This document shows positions 7,603 through 16,061 of a stretch of 40,402 nt of DNA, piece by piece. The notes under the pieces were generated by a model. The model had not been told where the DNA came from, searched no databases, and worked only from the letters and a program-made list of their open reading frames with translations. The DNA comes from an uncultured Bacteroidales bacterium (lineage in GTDB: Bacteria > Bacteroidota > Bacteroidia > Bacteroidales > Bacteroidaceae): the NCBI GenBank assembly GCA_902776455.1, contig CACYQI010000068.1:1-40402 (forward strand), read 5' to 3'. Position 1 is the first letter of the stretch; each line of letters opens with the position of its first letter. A program made the translations under genes and the position numbers.

Positions 7603-10506
7603 CTAAGGCTCCGTCGAAATCCAGTCGAAGTCGGCATAGCCGCCGAGGTGCTTGGTGGCGTAGCAGAAGATGCCGAAGCGGGAGCCGACGAAGACAGAGA
7701 GGTTGAAGGACTGCTGGGTCTCGCTGCCGAAGGGTTCCCAGGTCGTGCCGTCGAGGGAATAGAAGAAATACGCTTTATTTTCGCCATACTTAATAGCAGC
7801 ACGAAGATATACGATGCCCTCTTTTGGCTCGATGGGTTGCGTCTTCTCGGCTGCCTGGAAGTCTCGGCCGGCATTGCGCACCTTGTCCTGTCGCCAGACA
7901 AGCCGATAGGGAGACCCTGTCTCCCTTCCTTCAAGGGAGGGTTGGGGAGAGTCTTTCTCCACGCAAATCATGGCGTAGGGGTCCTGGAAGATGCAGATGC
8001 CGGCGCGGTCGCCTTCCTGGAGATGGCTGACGTCGAGGCGAATGGTGGCTGTAGAAGCACGGTCTGGGTCGGCAAAGATGCGTTGGGTGAGCATGCCACG
8101 GGCCTGATGAAGGTTCTCTGTGATGCCTGTCGTCCTGAGCCGCAGCCAGCCGGGACGCTCCGTGAGGCTCCAGGCACCTTCGGCGGGATAGTGGTTCCAT
8201 TGCCACTGCATGCCCAAGGTCGGCTGGCTGAAGTCGTCAGAACCATTGAGACATTTACCATTTATCCATTTACCATTTGACAGCTTTGCCGGACAAGGTA
8301 TGCAATCCTGGAAGGAGGCGTAGGGCCTCGCCCCCTGCTCCTTGCCCCTTGCTCCCACTATCGGCCAGCCGTCCTGCCACGTGACGGGCAGCAGGTTGGG
8401 GAAGCGACCTAAGGCGCCGAGGTCTTCCTGCATCACGGTCCACCACTGGCCGGAGGTGTCATCGACGAGTGCGCCCTGATGGATGGTGTTGGGCTTCTGG
8501 TCGTACCACTTCTCCACGAGCACCCGCTCCTCGTATGGGCCGAAGATGTCCTTCGAGCGGAACACGGTCTGACCGCTCGGCCAACCGCCGTAGGTGGCAT
8601 AAATATAGTAGTAGTCGCCTATCCTGTAGAGGTGGCAGCCCTCGAGGCCACTGCCTTCGCGCACCACAACCTCTTGCTCGCGGAGGAGGTTGAAGTTCTC
8701 GTCCAACTCGCACATCTGCAAGTGGTTGATGCCGCAGACGATATAGACGCGGTTGCCGTAGAAGAGGAGGCCCGGGTCGTAGTAGTTGCGCGAGAGGCGA
8801 CGCACCGTCCACTCCCCTTCGGGGTCGGTGGTTGTGAGGAGCCAAGCCCTGTGGTCGTTGCCGTTGATGAGGAGGTAGAACCGTCCGTTGTGCCACTTGA
8901 TGGACGATGCCCACATGCCTCTGGCGTAGGCATTCTTGCCGTCGCGAAGGTAGTACTGGTCCTCGTCGGTCAACTGCGTGAGCGGCTGCGCACAGTACTC
9001 CCAATGGACGAGGTCCGGGGACTTCAGTATGGTGGCTCCGGGGAAGTGGTACATCGTTGTGCTGACCATGTAGTACGTGCTGCCGACGCGTATCACGTCG
9101 GGGTCCGGGAAGTCAGCCCGCACAATCGGATTCGTGAACGTCCCCTCTTCTTTTTCACCATTTAACCTTTTTACCTTTTCACTTTTTAAACTTTTCACCT
9201 TTTCCCCTTTTAACCCTTTCACCTTTTCAATTTTTAACCTTTTCACCTTTTCACCTTTCCACGTTTCGTACCATTTCCAGCAGGCTCCGGAGCAGGCTTC
9301 GGGGTTGCCGTCGAAGGCCGGAACGGGGTGCAGAGGGTCCTTGACCATCTTGTCGAGGTCGAGGTAGTCGTGCGGGTGGGTCAGGGTCATCGAGATGTTG
9401 CCGAAGTGGTCGAGCACAGCCTTGTAGCAGACGCCCCACTTCGAGGTGCTGGCCGTCGCCCAGGTGCCCAGGTTCCTATAGATAGAGTCACCCCATTCGT
9501 TGACCTTATCAAACTCGCGAGGCTCCTTGACGGGACTCCAATCGACCTCGGAGACGAAGATGGGATTGGTCTCGACGACAGGCACTTGCTTCTTGAACTG
9601 GGCGATGAACTCACGCTTGCTCTTCTCGATGTCGGCATCGCGGTCCACCTTGCGGTCGTCGCAGCCGTACCAGCCGGGATAGACGTGCACGGCATAGCCG
9701 ATGTTGTCGCCCTCGATGGGATGGACGGCGTAGTCGGCATAGCTCGACTGGAAGCCCGTACCCGGCACCCAGATGATGCCCTTGAAGCCGTTCTTGCGGA
9801 TAAGGTCAACGATTGGCTGGAAGTAGTCGTGCAAGGCACTGTTCTCCTCCCCTTTAAGGGGAGGTTGGGAGGGGTCTTTGCCCCTTATGTTTATCGGCTC
9901 GTTGGCAAGTTCGATGCTCACCAGCCCGGGATTCGAGCGGACGAATTCGTTGCGGGAGACGATGTCCCAGACTTCCATGAGGTACTTCTGGTAGTAGTCG
10001 CCCACCTTGAGGAAAGGCGGACAGACGCCCGGCGGCCGCACGACGACGTACTGCCCGTGGGCGAGGGCTTTTTTGGCAATCGGAACATAGAGCCGCTGCA
10101 TGTAGAGCCTGAGGCGGTCGGGGTTGAAGTGGCTGATGTCGGCCTCGCCTCTTGCACCTTGCCCCTCGCCCCTTGCTCCCGGATAAAAGAAGTCCTTGTC
10201 GTTGGTCCAAGCCGGGTCGAGGTGCAGGCGGAAGATGTCGCAGTTGGCTATCTCGAGGCTTGTCAGCATCTTCTCGAAGTAATCGAGGCAGCGAGTGAGA
10301 CCTTCGTCGTCGTAGCTCCAGCCCCACCTGCCGCCGTTGAACCAGGCATTGGGCGTATCCATCACGCCATGCAGCACGACGCGATTGCCGCTGTCGTCCA
10401 CCAGCCATCGCCCCTCGACATGAATCGGCGGCAACGGCTTCTCAGCCTGTGCCAGAGCCATCATCGCGCTCAGGCACACAATAAGGATAGTTGTCAGTCT
10501 CTTCAT
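7603..10506 (-). CDS. Secreted bifunctional glycoside hydrolase, GH5-GH43
   Basis: A 967-residue exported enzyme starting at MKRLTTILIVCLSAMMALAQ (signal peptide 1-20). A longer frame exists upstream but this start lies 24 bases after a good -7 box. Residues about 28-415 are a GH5-like barrel with acid/base E203 in IELANEP and nucleophile E320 in IFVSEVDW. Residues about 457-735 are a GH43 five-bladed propeller with base D468 in FPDPDV, D577 in YYDPGL and acid E622 in GSGLEGCHLY. A C-terminal beta-sandwich (about 755-967) resembles the domain that often follows GH43. The likely target is a plant hemicellulose such as arabinoxylan, with backbone and side-chain cleavage in one protein; this is inferred from the families. 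At least six repeat-derived segments lie in frame: about 109-121, 209-222, 417-455 (LKxEKVKx linker), 717-727, 742-755 and 851-865. Confidence 0.9.
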   Translation of the reverse strand: MKRLTTILIVCLSAMMALAQAEKPLPPIHVEGRWLVDDSGNRVVLHGVMDTPNAWFNGGRWGWSYDDEGLTRCLDYFEKMLTSLEIANCDIFRLHLDPAWTNDKDFFYPGARGEGQGARGEADISHFNPDRLRLYMQRLYVPIAKKALAHGQYVVVRPPGVCPPFLKVGDYYQKYLMEVWDIVSRNEFVRSNPGLVSIELANEPINIRGKDPSQPPLKGEENSALHDYFQPIVDLIRKNGFKGIIWVPGTGFQSSYADYAVHPIEGDNIGYAVHVYPGWYGCDDRKVDRDADIEKSKREFIAQFKKQVPVVETNPIFVSEVDWSPVKEPREFDKVNEWGDSIYRNLGTWATASTSKWGVCYKAVLDHFGNISMTLTHPHDYLDLDKMVKDPLHPVPAFDGNPEACSGACWKWYETWKGEKVKRLKIEKVKGLKGEKVKSLKSEKVKRLNGEKEEGTFTNPIVRADFPDPDVIRVGSTYYMVSTTMYHFPGATILKSPDLVHWEYCAQPLTQLTDEDQYYLRDGKNAYARGMWASSIKWHNGRFYLLINGNDHRAWLLTTTDPEGEWTVRRLSRNYYDPGLLFYGNRVYIVCGINHLQMCELDENFNLLREQEVVVREGSGLEGCHLYRIGDYYYIYATYGGWPSGQTVFRSKDIFGPYEERVLVEKWYDQKPNTIHQGALVDDTSGQWWTVMQEDLGALGRFPNLLPVTWQDGWPIVGARGKEQGARPYASFQDCIPCPAKLSNGKWINGKCLNGSDDFSQPTLGMQWQWNHYPAEGAWSLTERPGWLRLRTTGITENLHQARGMLTQRIFADPDRASTATIRLDVSHLQEGDRAGICIFQDPYAMICVEKDSPQPSLEGRETGSPYRLVWRQDKVRNAGRDFQAAEKTQPIEPKEGIVYLRAAIKYGENKAYFFYSLDGTTWEPFGSETQQSFNLSVFVGSRFGIFCYATKHLGGYADFDWISTEP

Positions 10507-10529
10507 AGCACAAAGTATCTTTCTGCATG

Positions 10530-10560
10530 CAAAGATACGAAAATAATTCAAAACCACAAG
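10530..10560 (-). promoter_or_regulatory. Promoter of the GH5-GH43 gene
   Basis: On the minus strand TATCTTTG (complement of 10530-10537) is preceded after 19 bases by CTTG (complement of 10557-10560). The gene starts 24 bases downstream of the -7 box, giving a short leader. Confidence 0.6.
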
Positions 10561-10604
10561 CATTAGCAAGGGAAAAAGCAACTTCCTCTGAGTGAAGCCT
10601 TCAG

Positions 10605-11095
10605 CGGCCTTTCCCCTCCCCTCGAAGGGGAGGGGTCAAGGGGTGGGGTCCTCTATTGGGTGGAGTATCTCACACGGAAACCACGGAAAGCACAGAAAAA
10701 TCAATCCGTTTAATCCGTTCAATCCGTGGTTAAATATCTCACACAGAAAGCGGAAAGCACAGAAAAACCAATCCGTTCAATCCGTTCAATCCGTGGTTAA
10801 ATATCTCACACAGAAACCACGGAAAGCACAGAAAAATCAATCCGTTTAATCCGCTTTTTTTAATTCATAATTCATAATCCTCGGGGCGGCAGTATCTATC
10901 CGAATTTATCTCACCGAAAAGCACGGAAAGCACAGAAATAAAATCCGTCTAATCCGTTGTTTAAATATCTCGCACGGAAAGCACAGAAATCAGAAACCAA
11001 TCCGTTCAATCCGCTTAATCCGTGGTTTAAATATCTATCCGTTGTTTAATAGTTCAATCCGTTGTTTAATAGTTCAATCCGTTGTTAGTACTTCT
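10605..11095. repeat. Repeat field: G-rich palindrome plus tandem AATCCGTTCAATCCGTGG units
   Basis: A G-rich palindrome (10610-10655) is followed by about six imperfect units of roughly 60 bases containing TATCTCACACGGAAACCACG, AAGCACAGAAA and AATCCGTTCAATCCGTGGTT. Similar units occur at 11670-11700 and 11980-12030. No convincing gene is present; a short open frame here (85 codons) is repeat translation. Confidence 0.7.
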
Positions 11096-11132
11096 TCGTT
11101 CAATCGTATAGTTAAATGTTAGTTTTGTGTCG

Positions 11133-11163
11133 CAAAGTTACGAAGTTTTTTTGAAACTGCAAG
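11133..11163 (-). promoter_or_regulatory. Promoter-like element overlapping the end of the fRMsr gene
   Basis: TAACTTTG (complement of 11133-11140) with CTTG 19 bases upstream (complement of 11160-11163). It points left into the repeat field at 10605-11095, with no gene for about 600 bases. It could drive the GH5-GH43 gene from far upstream or make a non-coding RNA. Confidence 0.4.
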
Positions 11164-11635
11164 CGTTTGCAAGGATAAAAGTGATCTGTTCGAGGTAGTG
11201 GCGGTCGGTCTCGTCGAAGGTCGAAAGGCGGTCGCTGTCGATGTCGAGGACGGCGATAACCTGACCCTCACGGAAGACGGGGACGACTATTTCGCTCCGC
11301 GAGGCCGACGAGCAGGCGATGTGTCCGGGGAACAGCTCGACGTCGGGCACGACCTGCGTCGCTGCCTCTGCCCAAGCCGTACCGCACACTCCCCTACCCT
11401 TCCGAATGCGGGTGCAAGCCATAGGCCCTTGGAACGGACCGAGCACCAGCTCGTCGCCATCGACGCGATAGAAGCCCGTCCACCAGAAACCGAACGTCTC
11501 GTGCAACATCGCCGCCACGTTCGCCATGTTGGCTATGAGGTCCTTTTCGTCCTCCACTACACTCTCTATCTGCGGCAGCAGGGCCTCGTAACGCTCCTGC
11601 TTCGTACCGCCACCAATGATTAACTGTTCTGCCAT
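11138..11635 (-). CDS. msrC: Free methionine-(R)-sulfoxide reductase, GAF-domain type (fRMsr)
   Basis: A 165-residue cytosolic GAF-domain enzyme that reduces free L-methionine-(R)-sulfoxide, using thioredoxin as electron donor. The three family cysteines are present at C74 (GPMACTRIRKG), C84 (GRGVCGTAW) and C108 (GHIACSSASRSE), with the same spacing as in E. coli MsrC (YebR). WTGFYRV (52-58) and PVFREGQVIAVLDIDS complete the fold. It is a single gene flanked by repeat fields on both sides and has no clear TAnnTTTG promoter directly upstream. Confidence 0.92.
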   Translation of the reverse strand: MAEQLIIGGGTKQERYEALLPQIESVVEDEKDLIANMANVAAMLHETFGFWWTGFYRVDGDELVLGPFQGPMACTRIRKGRGVCGTAWAEAATQVVPDVELFPGHIACSSASRSEIVVPVFREGQVIAVLDIDSDRLSTFDETDRHYLEQITFILANACSFKKTS

Positions 11636-11659
11636 ACCATTATATTTATATTATACTGC

Positions 11660-12118
11660 GAATTATTCTAAACAACGGATTGAACGGATTGAACGGATTG
11701 AATATGTAGTTTAAGGTCGCCTTCGGCGAAGTGAAGAGTGAAGAGTGAAGAGTGAAAAATCAAAGTTACTATGCTCTGCCGCGGTTCCCCTCCCCTCGAA
11801 GGGGAGGGGTTAGGGGTGGGGTTTTCTATTGGGTGGAGTATTTCACACGGAAAGGTCGCCTTCGGCGAAGTGAAGAGTGAAGAGTGAAAAATCAAAGTTA
11901 CTGTGCTCTGCCGCGGTTCCCCTCCCCTCGCAGGGGAGGGGTTAGGGGTGGGGTTTTCTATTGGGTGGAGTATTTCAAACGGAAATCACAGAAAAACAAT
12001 CCGTCTAATCCGTTCAATCCGTTGTTTAATTATTTATTATTTATATTCTTTCGTGTCTCAGGGCGTAGCCTTAATTATGAATTGTGAATTACGAATTATG
12101 AATTATGAATTATGAATT
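11660..12118. repeat. Repeat field with a duplicated ~145-bp unit
   Basis: The segments around 11713-11850 and 11853-11990 are close duplicates: AAGGTCGCCTTCGGCGAAG, AAGAGTGAAGAGTGAAAAAT, CCGCGGTTCCCCTCCCCTCG and a G-rich palindrome. Units of AATCCGTTCAATCCGTTG flank them, and a run of short repeats (ATGAATTATGAATTATGAAT) ends next to the repB stop codon. No gene is seen. Confidence 0.7.
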
Positions 12119-12122
12119 AAAT

Positions 12123-13619
12123 TCAGCTTTCCTGGAAGATATACGTCAGCCGTTTGTCGGCACCGAAGGCGCTGTAGAAGTAGCTGATGATCTCGCTCAG
12201 ATGTTCCTCCCACTGCTCGGAGACGAACTTGTTCGGTACCTCCACGAACACCACCTTGTCGCGGACGGCCCAGAGGCTGGCGCACGTCATGTACTGAGCA
12301 AAGAACTGTTCGCCCAGACGCTCCTTCGCCTTCTCCATCCACATGTTCCACTTCTCCACATACACCGGCTGCACATAGGGACGTTCCGGCTCCTCCTCCT
12401 TCACCTCGACGGCCTCCACAAACTCCGGCTGCTTGGACTTCTGCTGCTCCAGGAGCCAACGGTAGAGCACCTCGGTGACGTAGGCATGAACGTTGTCGGG
12501 CTGCTTCTCCTCCACGAGCTTGTCGATGCGAGCCAACTGAGGCTTCAGGTCGAGACCGTCGTAGATGAGATCCTCCAGCTTCGCCCACTCCATCGGCTGA
12601 AGATGGTAGCGCGTGATGAGCGTGGCACGCATCTTCCCCAGATAGCTCTCGTGAAGCTGAGCCTGACCCATCTTGCCCTCGATGAGCGTGAAGCGGATGC
12701 TGTCCGGGTCGCCACGGCTCACACCATGAGGATAGACCGGCTCGTACTCGAAGCAGAACTCCACCTTGCCCTCGTCCGAGAGCTTCTTCATCTCCTTCAG
12801 CACAGGGTCGAGCACGTCGCGATGGAAAGCACCGTACTTCACGTAGCGGTTCTCCGTGATGCGCTTGCGGTCCTTGCTGAAAGTGAGCACGCCGAAGAAC
12901 TCCTTCAGGTCGATGTAGTTCACCGTGCAGCTCCCTATCTTGCGCCAGGCACTCAGGTAGATGTACAGACGCGGCGTGCGCGGACTGCGGCACAGCTGCG
13001 TGATGCCTTTCAGGTGGCGCGTGTAGCCCTTGCGAAGGTTCAGAATCTCGCGCGCACTCTCGTCCACCATGTCTATCTTGATGACACCCTTCCTGCGCTG
13101 ACCGCTCTTGTAGGCCACACGCTCGCCCTCGGCATTCAGTTCAGCCGTCGGGAACTCTATCTTGTGGAAAATGTTCTGCTTCACGTCGTACCACTGGCGC
13201 TCGTACTCATCGTAGCGCTTGTACGACATATCGACATGGAGCAAAGCCTCGCAGGCCGCCTCCAGCTCGCCGTACTTCTTCGGACTGATGCCAAGCTCCT
13301 TCAGCGGTATCTCGAAGTGGAGCAAGTTGCCCGAGAGGTCCTCCGGCTTGAACAGGAAAGTGCCCTCGCCCATGCTCAGCTGCTCGCGGATGCGGTCCTG
13401 CAACTGCGCTATGATTGCAATCATCAGGTTCGTCTGCACCAACGAGAAGTTGCCGCGAATCTGCGTATAGCTCACCGGGTTCAGGATAAAATCCAAATCG
13501 CGGCTGCCCGAGAACTGTTGCACCAGCTCATTCGTCCTGCTGACAATAGCCGGTCCTTTTTTCTTCGCCATTTCGTCTTCGTCTAAGAATTCGTCTGCAA
13601 AATTAGGCCATTCCATCAT
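12123..13619 (-). CDS. Plasmid-type replication initiator (Rep_3/RepB) with DnaA domain I-like C-terminus
   Basis: A 498-residue initiator that would bind origin repeats and open the DNA. The start is the first of two adjacent ATG codons (MMEWPNF); a further upstream frame begins only with TTG. Residues about 20-330 match the Rep_3 superfamily with its two winged-helix domains (FILNPVSYTQIRGNFSLVQT, LKELGISPKKYGELEAACEA, NYIDLKEFFGVLTF). The C-terminal 75 residues (424-498; WNMWMEKAKERLGEQFFAQY, then VPNKFVSEQW and AFGADKRLTYIF) closely resemble the DnaA N-terminal domain I, which recruits the replicative helicase and regulators. A low-complexity acidic stretch (EVKEEEPE) joins the two parts. 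It is transcribed away from the tandem repeats and the divergent par genes, the usual layout of an iteron replicon. Confidence 0.87.
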   Translation of the reverse strand: MMEWPNFADEFLDEDEMAKKKGPAIVSRTNELVQQFSGSRDLDFILNPVSYTQIRGNFSLVQTNLMIAIIAQLQDRIREQLSMGEGTFLFKPEDLSGNLLHFEIPLKELGISPKKYGELEAACEALLHVDMSYKRYDEYERQWYDVKQNIFHKIEFPTAELNAEGERVAYKSGQRRKGVIKIDMVDESAREILNLRKGYTRHLKGITQLCRSPRTPRLYIYLSAWRKIGSCTVNYIDLKEFFGVLTFSKDRKRITENRYVKYGAFHRDVLDPVLKEMKKLSDEGKVEFCFEYEPVYPHGVSRGDPDSIRFTLIEGKMGQAQLHESYLGKMRATLITRYHLQPMEWAKLEDLIYDGLDLKPQLARIDKLVEEKQPDNVHAYVTEVLYRWLLEQQKSKQPEFVEAVEVKEEEPERPYVQPVYVEKWNMWMEKAKERLGEQFFAQYMTCASLWAVRDKVVFVEVPNKFVSEQWEEHLSEIISYFYSAFGADKRLTYIFQES

Positions 13620-13740
13620 AAAAAACAAATTTTTGTTGAATAAAATGTTCCAAAGTATCGCACTTTGTTGTTATCTCCACTTCGCACATTATTATATTAA
13701 GCACTTCGCACCGCCATTTTCCCCAACCTGCTCACAAAAT

Positions 13741-13909
13741 TGCTCCAGCAAGTTTACCTAAATGCTCCAGCAAGCCTACCTAAATGCTCCAGCAAGCCTA
13801 CCTAAATGCTCCAGCAAGCCTACCTAAATGCTCCAGCAAGCTTACCTGAATGCTCCAGCAAGCTTACCTGAATGCTCCAGCAAGCTTACCTAAATGCTCC
13901 AGCAAGCTT
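13741..13909. repeat. Seven and a half tandem 22-bp repeats (candidate iterons)
   Basis: Exact 22-base period starting at 13741, 13763, 13785, 13807, 13829, 13851, 13873 and a partial unit at 13895. Each unit carries TGCTCCAGCAAG followed by a variable (C/T)(C/T)TACCT(A/G)AA part. They begin about 120 bases upstream of the repB start. Length, spacing (two helical turns) and position fit iterons bound by a Rep_3 protein. The core GCTCCAGCAAG also appears in other 22-bp arrays of the window, which weakens the specific assignment. Confidence 0.7.
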
Positions 13910-14058
13910 GCACCTCGCTCAGTCAACTCTCTGGCACCTTAGTCACCCCACAACCTTGCACCTCGCTCAGTCACCTCACTGGCACCTTAGTCACCCCACA
14001 ACCTTGCACCAAGCTCAGTCACCTCTCTGGCACCTCAGTCACCCCACAACCTTGCACC
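13908..14058. repeat. Three tandem 48-bp repeats
   Basis: Units start at 13908, 13956 and 14004, with a partial one at 14052. Each has TTGCACCTCGCTCAGTCACC in the first half and TGGCACCTTAGTCACCCCAC in the second, so the unit itself looks like two diverged 24-bp repeats sharing GCACCT...AGTCACC. They directly follow the 22-bp array and may be a second set of initiator or accessory sites. Confidence 0.7.
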
Positions 14059-14063
14059 AGCAT

Positions 14064-14320
14064 CCTTTCCCCTCCCCTTCGAGGGGAGGGGTTAGGGGTG
14101 GGGTCATTTTCCTGCTGCCACAAGCTTCTCCTCCAAAGGGGGAGGATGGAAGGGGCTGGACTTAGGGATGGTTTCTATTACCTGCTGCTACAAGCCCCTC
14201 CTCCAAAGGGGGAGGATGGGAGGGGGCCGGACTTTTAGGTGGTTTCTATTTCCCGCTGCTACAAGCTCCTCCTCCAAAAGGTGAGGATGGGAGGGGGCTT
14301 TTTCCATCGCAGCGGACGAT
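14064..14320. repeat. G-rich palindromes between the tandem arrays and the AT-rich segment
   Basis: One CCCTCCCCTTCGAGGGGAGG palindrome and three related units of roughly 75 bases containing GCTGCTACAAGC and CTCCTCCAAAGGGGGAGGAT. The open frames here are made only of these repeats. Confidence 0.6.
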
Positions 14321-14391
14321 GCGAGGGTACTCTACTTATATATACGACGACCCCCGCCATTTTTTAACCCCCAGTCACAAAAAAATCGAGT

Positions 14392-14735
14392 ATCTTCCCG
14401 AAATCCGCACCAAATGTCCCTCTTTACCACATCTTATCATCCCCTTCGCCACACCAAATCTTCCGTAAGTTCGCACCTTTTCTACCCTACCCCACTGATT
14501 TTTAACTACTTCCTCCACTCCATAAATAATATATTCCGATAAAGTCATAAACGATATTCAAGAGAAAAAAATCTATTTTATAATAATTGAATATCTATTA
14601 TTATATATACTGTCTCCTAATTCTCTGATTATCACCCTATCTTCCTTCCTAATGTGCGAAGATGCGGAACACTTGGTGCGAATCTTTGGAACATAAGGTG
14701 TGGACTTCCACCCCTTTGGTGCGAACTTCACGAAC
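14392..14735. repeat. Cluster of ATCTTCCCGAAGTCCGCACC-like motifs, left group
   Basis: Copies on the plus strand at 14392-14411 and 14458-14477, and on the minus strand at 14675-14692, 14697-14710 (short) and 14718-14735. Sequences vary (for example ATCTTCCGTAAGTTCGCACC) but keep CTTCC...AAG.TCGCACC. They lie in the repB-parA interval; the right-hand group follows the par genes. Confidence 0.6.
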
Positions 14736-15109
14736 ACACGTTTGTCTCTCTCTTCTCTCCTATTTCGCTATTTCCATACCCACATATCTGTATATTCAGA
14801 TACTGTTATTCCTGTACATCCCACTACCCGTATATCCAAATACCTCCATATCTGCATACCTACACATTAGTGTATTCGCGTATTAGCATATTCAAATAGT
14901 AATATATTCTGCTATGTATGTAGTCATGTATTCCCCTATGTGTGTAGTTATATATTTCGACGTATATAGATGCCTACATATTTGCAGATATTTAGGTATC
15001 TGTAGCTATCTTCCCTATTTTCAAGCGATGAAATGGACTTTTTAGCTACATATTTGAATACTTCCAAACATAAAAATACGCGAATATCTCAAAATATCTA
15101 AGTATTTGC
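14510..15109. other. AT-rich segment, candidate DNA-unwinding region or centromere
   Basis: Strikingly AT-rich compared with the surrounding DNA and free of genes. It contains many degenerate short repeats of the type CATATCTGTATATTC, TATTTGCAGATATTTAGG and CGAATATCTCAAAATATCTA. Related elements recur between parA and parB (16062-16125). Position next to the initiator and its arrays suggests the melting region of an origin, a par operator, or both. Confidence 0.5.
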
Positions 15110-15140
15110 TTTGCGGTTCCAAACTTTCTTCATACCTTTG
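15110..15140 (+). promoter_or_regulatory. Promoter of the parA-parB operon
   Basis: TTTG at 15110-15113, 19 bases, then TACCTTTG at 15133-15140: a full match to the Bacteroidetes consensus. It lies inside the longest possible parA frame (which begins at 15111) and therefore supports the start at 15174. Confidence 0.75.
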
Positions 15141-15173
15141 CAGCAGATTTCAGAACGTAACATCACAAAGATT

Positions 15174-16061
15174 ATGTCACAAGTTATTTCTCTTCTCCAC
15201 GACAAGGGTGGTTGCGCAAAGACCACAACGTGCGTCAATTTGGGCTTTGCTCTCTGGCTCCTCGGCAAGAAGGTGCTGCTCATCGACACCGATCCGCAGT
15301 GTAACCTGACAGACACGGTTGACAAGACCGTCCATCTGGAGGCCGAATGTACCATCTACGAATGGCTGCACGACGTCAAGCCCGACCAGGAACTCTCCTT
15401 GCCCATCTACACACGTTACGACGGCCTGGACTATGTGCCGGGCAGTCACAGCATGAGCAACATCAATGCGGAACTGCAACTGATGTACAACCGTGAACGC
15501 CGACTGGCTGATTTCCTGGAACTTACCGACCCAGACAGCGGCCTCCGCATCCGCGACATGTACGATTACATCTTCATCGACTGTGCTCCGGGCGGCGAGA
15601 CGCTGATGAACACCAACGCACTGGTAGCCAGTGATTTCGTTATCGTTCCCACCGAAGCCGGCATTTACAGTCTGCAAGGTCTGCCGCGCCTCCTGGACTA
15701 TATAGATAAGGTACGCACGCAACTCCGCTGTCCTGTCAGCATCATGGGCTACCTGCTTGTTCGCTGGACGAAAAACCGCAGCATCAGCCGCGAAGTGAAG
15801 GAGTACTACAGCAACCGCGATGAAGTGAAGGCACCGCTGTTCCCAGTCAGCATACGCGAAAGCGTAAGATGCACGGAATCCGTTGCTTACGAGATGTCGC
15901 TCTTTGAGTATGCAAGCAACAGCCCCGTGGCTGACGACCACATGCGCGTGGCCGAGTTCATGATTGGTCGCAAGACTCGTCCCAAGAGCTGGACGCCAGC
16001 CCGCTGGGGACAGATAGCGAATGCCGCCTACCAACGCTTCATTCGCGAACGGAGTATGTAA
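15174..16061 (+). CDS. parA: ParA-family partition ATPase
   Basis: A 295-residue Walker-type ATPase that segregates replicon copies with a DNA-bound partner. It has a deviant Walker A motif KGGCAKTTT close to the N-terminus (MSQVISLLHDKGGCAKTT), Walker A' VLLIDTDPQCNLT, and Walker B YDYIFIDCAPGG followed by the switch region VPTEAG. Length and lack of an N-terminal helix-turn-helix put it in the short, type Ib/Soj-like group. The C-terminal part (ESVRCTESVAYEMSLFEYAS) fits the family. The ATG at 15174 is preferred because the promoter -7 box ends at 15140. It is followed by the small partner gene after 100 bases of AT-rich repeats and is divergent from the replication initiator. Confidence 0.9.
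   Translation: MSQVISLLHDKGGCAKTTTCVNLGFALWLLGKKVLLIDTDPQCNLTDTVDKTVHLEAECTIYEWLHDVKPDQELSLPIYTRYDGLDYVPGSHSMSNINAELQLMYNRERRLADFLELTDPDSGLRIRDMYDYIFIDCAPGGETLMNTNALVASDFVIVPTEAGIYSLQGLPRLLDYIDKVRTQLRCPVSIMGYLLVRWTKNRSISREVKEYYSNRDEVKAPLFPVSIRESVRCTESVAYEMSLFEYASNSPVADDHMRVAEFMIGRKTRPKSWTPARWGQIANAAYQRFIRERSM

Noticed and set aside
10507-10581. Longer N-terminus for the GH5-GH43 protein
   Set aside because: The extension crosses the promoter -7 box and would bury the signal peptide; the internal ATG at 10506 gives a normal export signal.
13741-13909. CRISPR array
   Set aside because: The 22-bp units follow each other without unique spacers and no cas gene is in the window; the same holds for the other 22-bp arrays.
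14654-14899. Open frames in the AT-rich segment next to parA
   Set aside because: They translate low-complexity AT repeats (Y/I/P/S-rich) with no start signal or family pattern.
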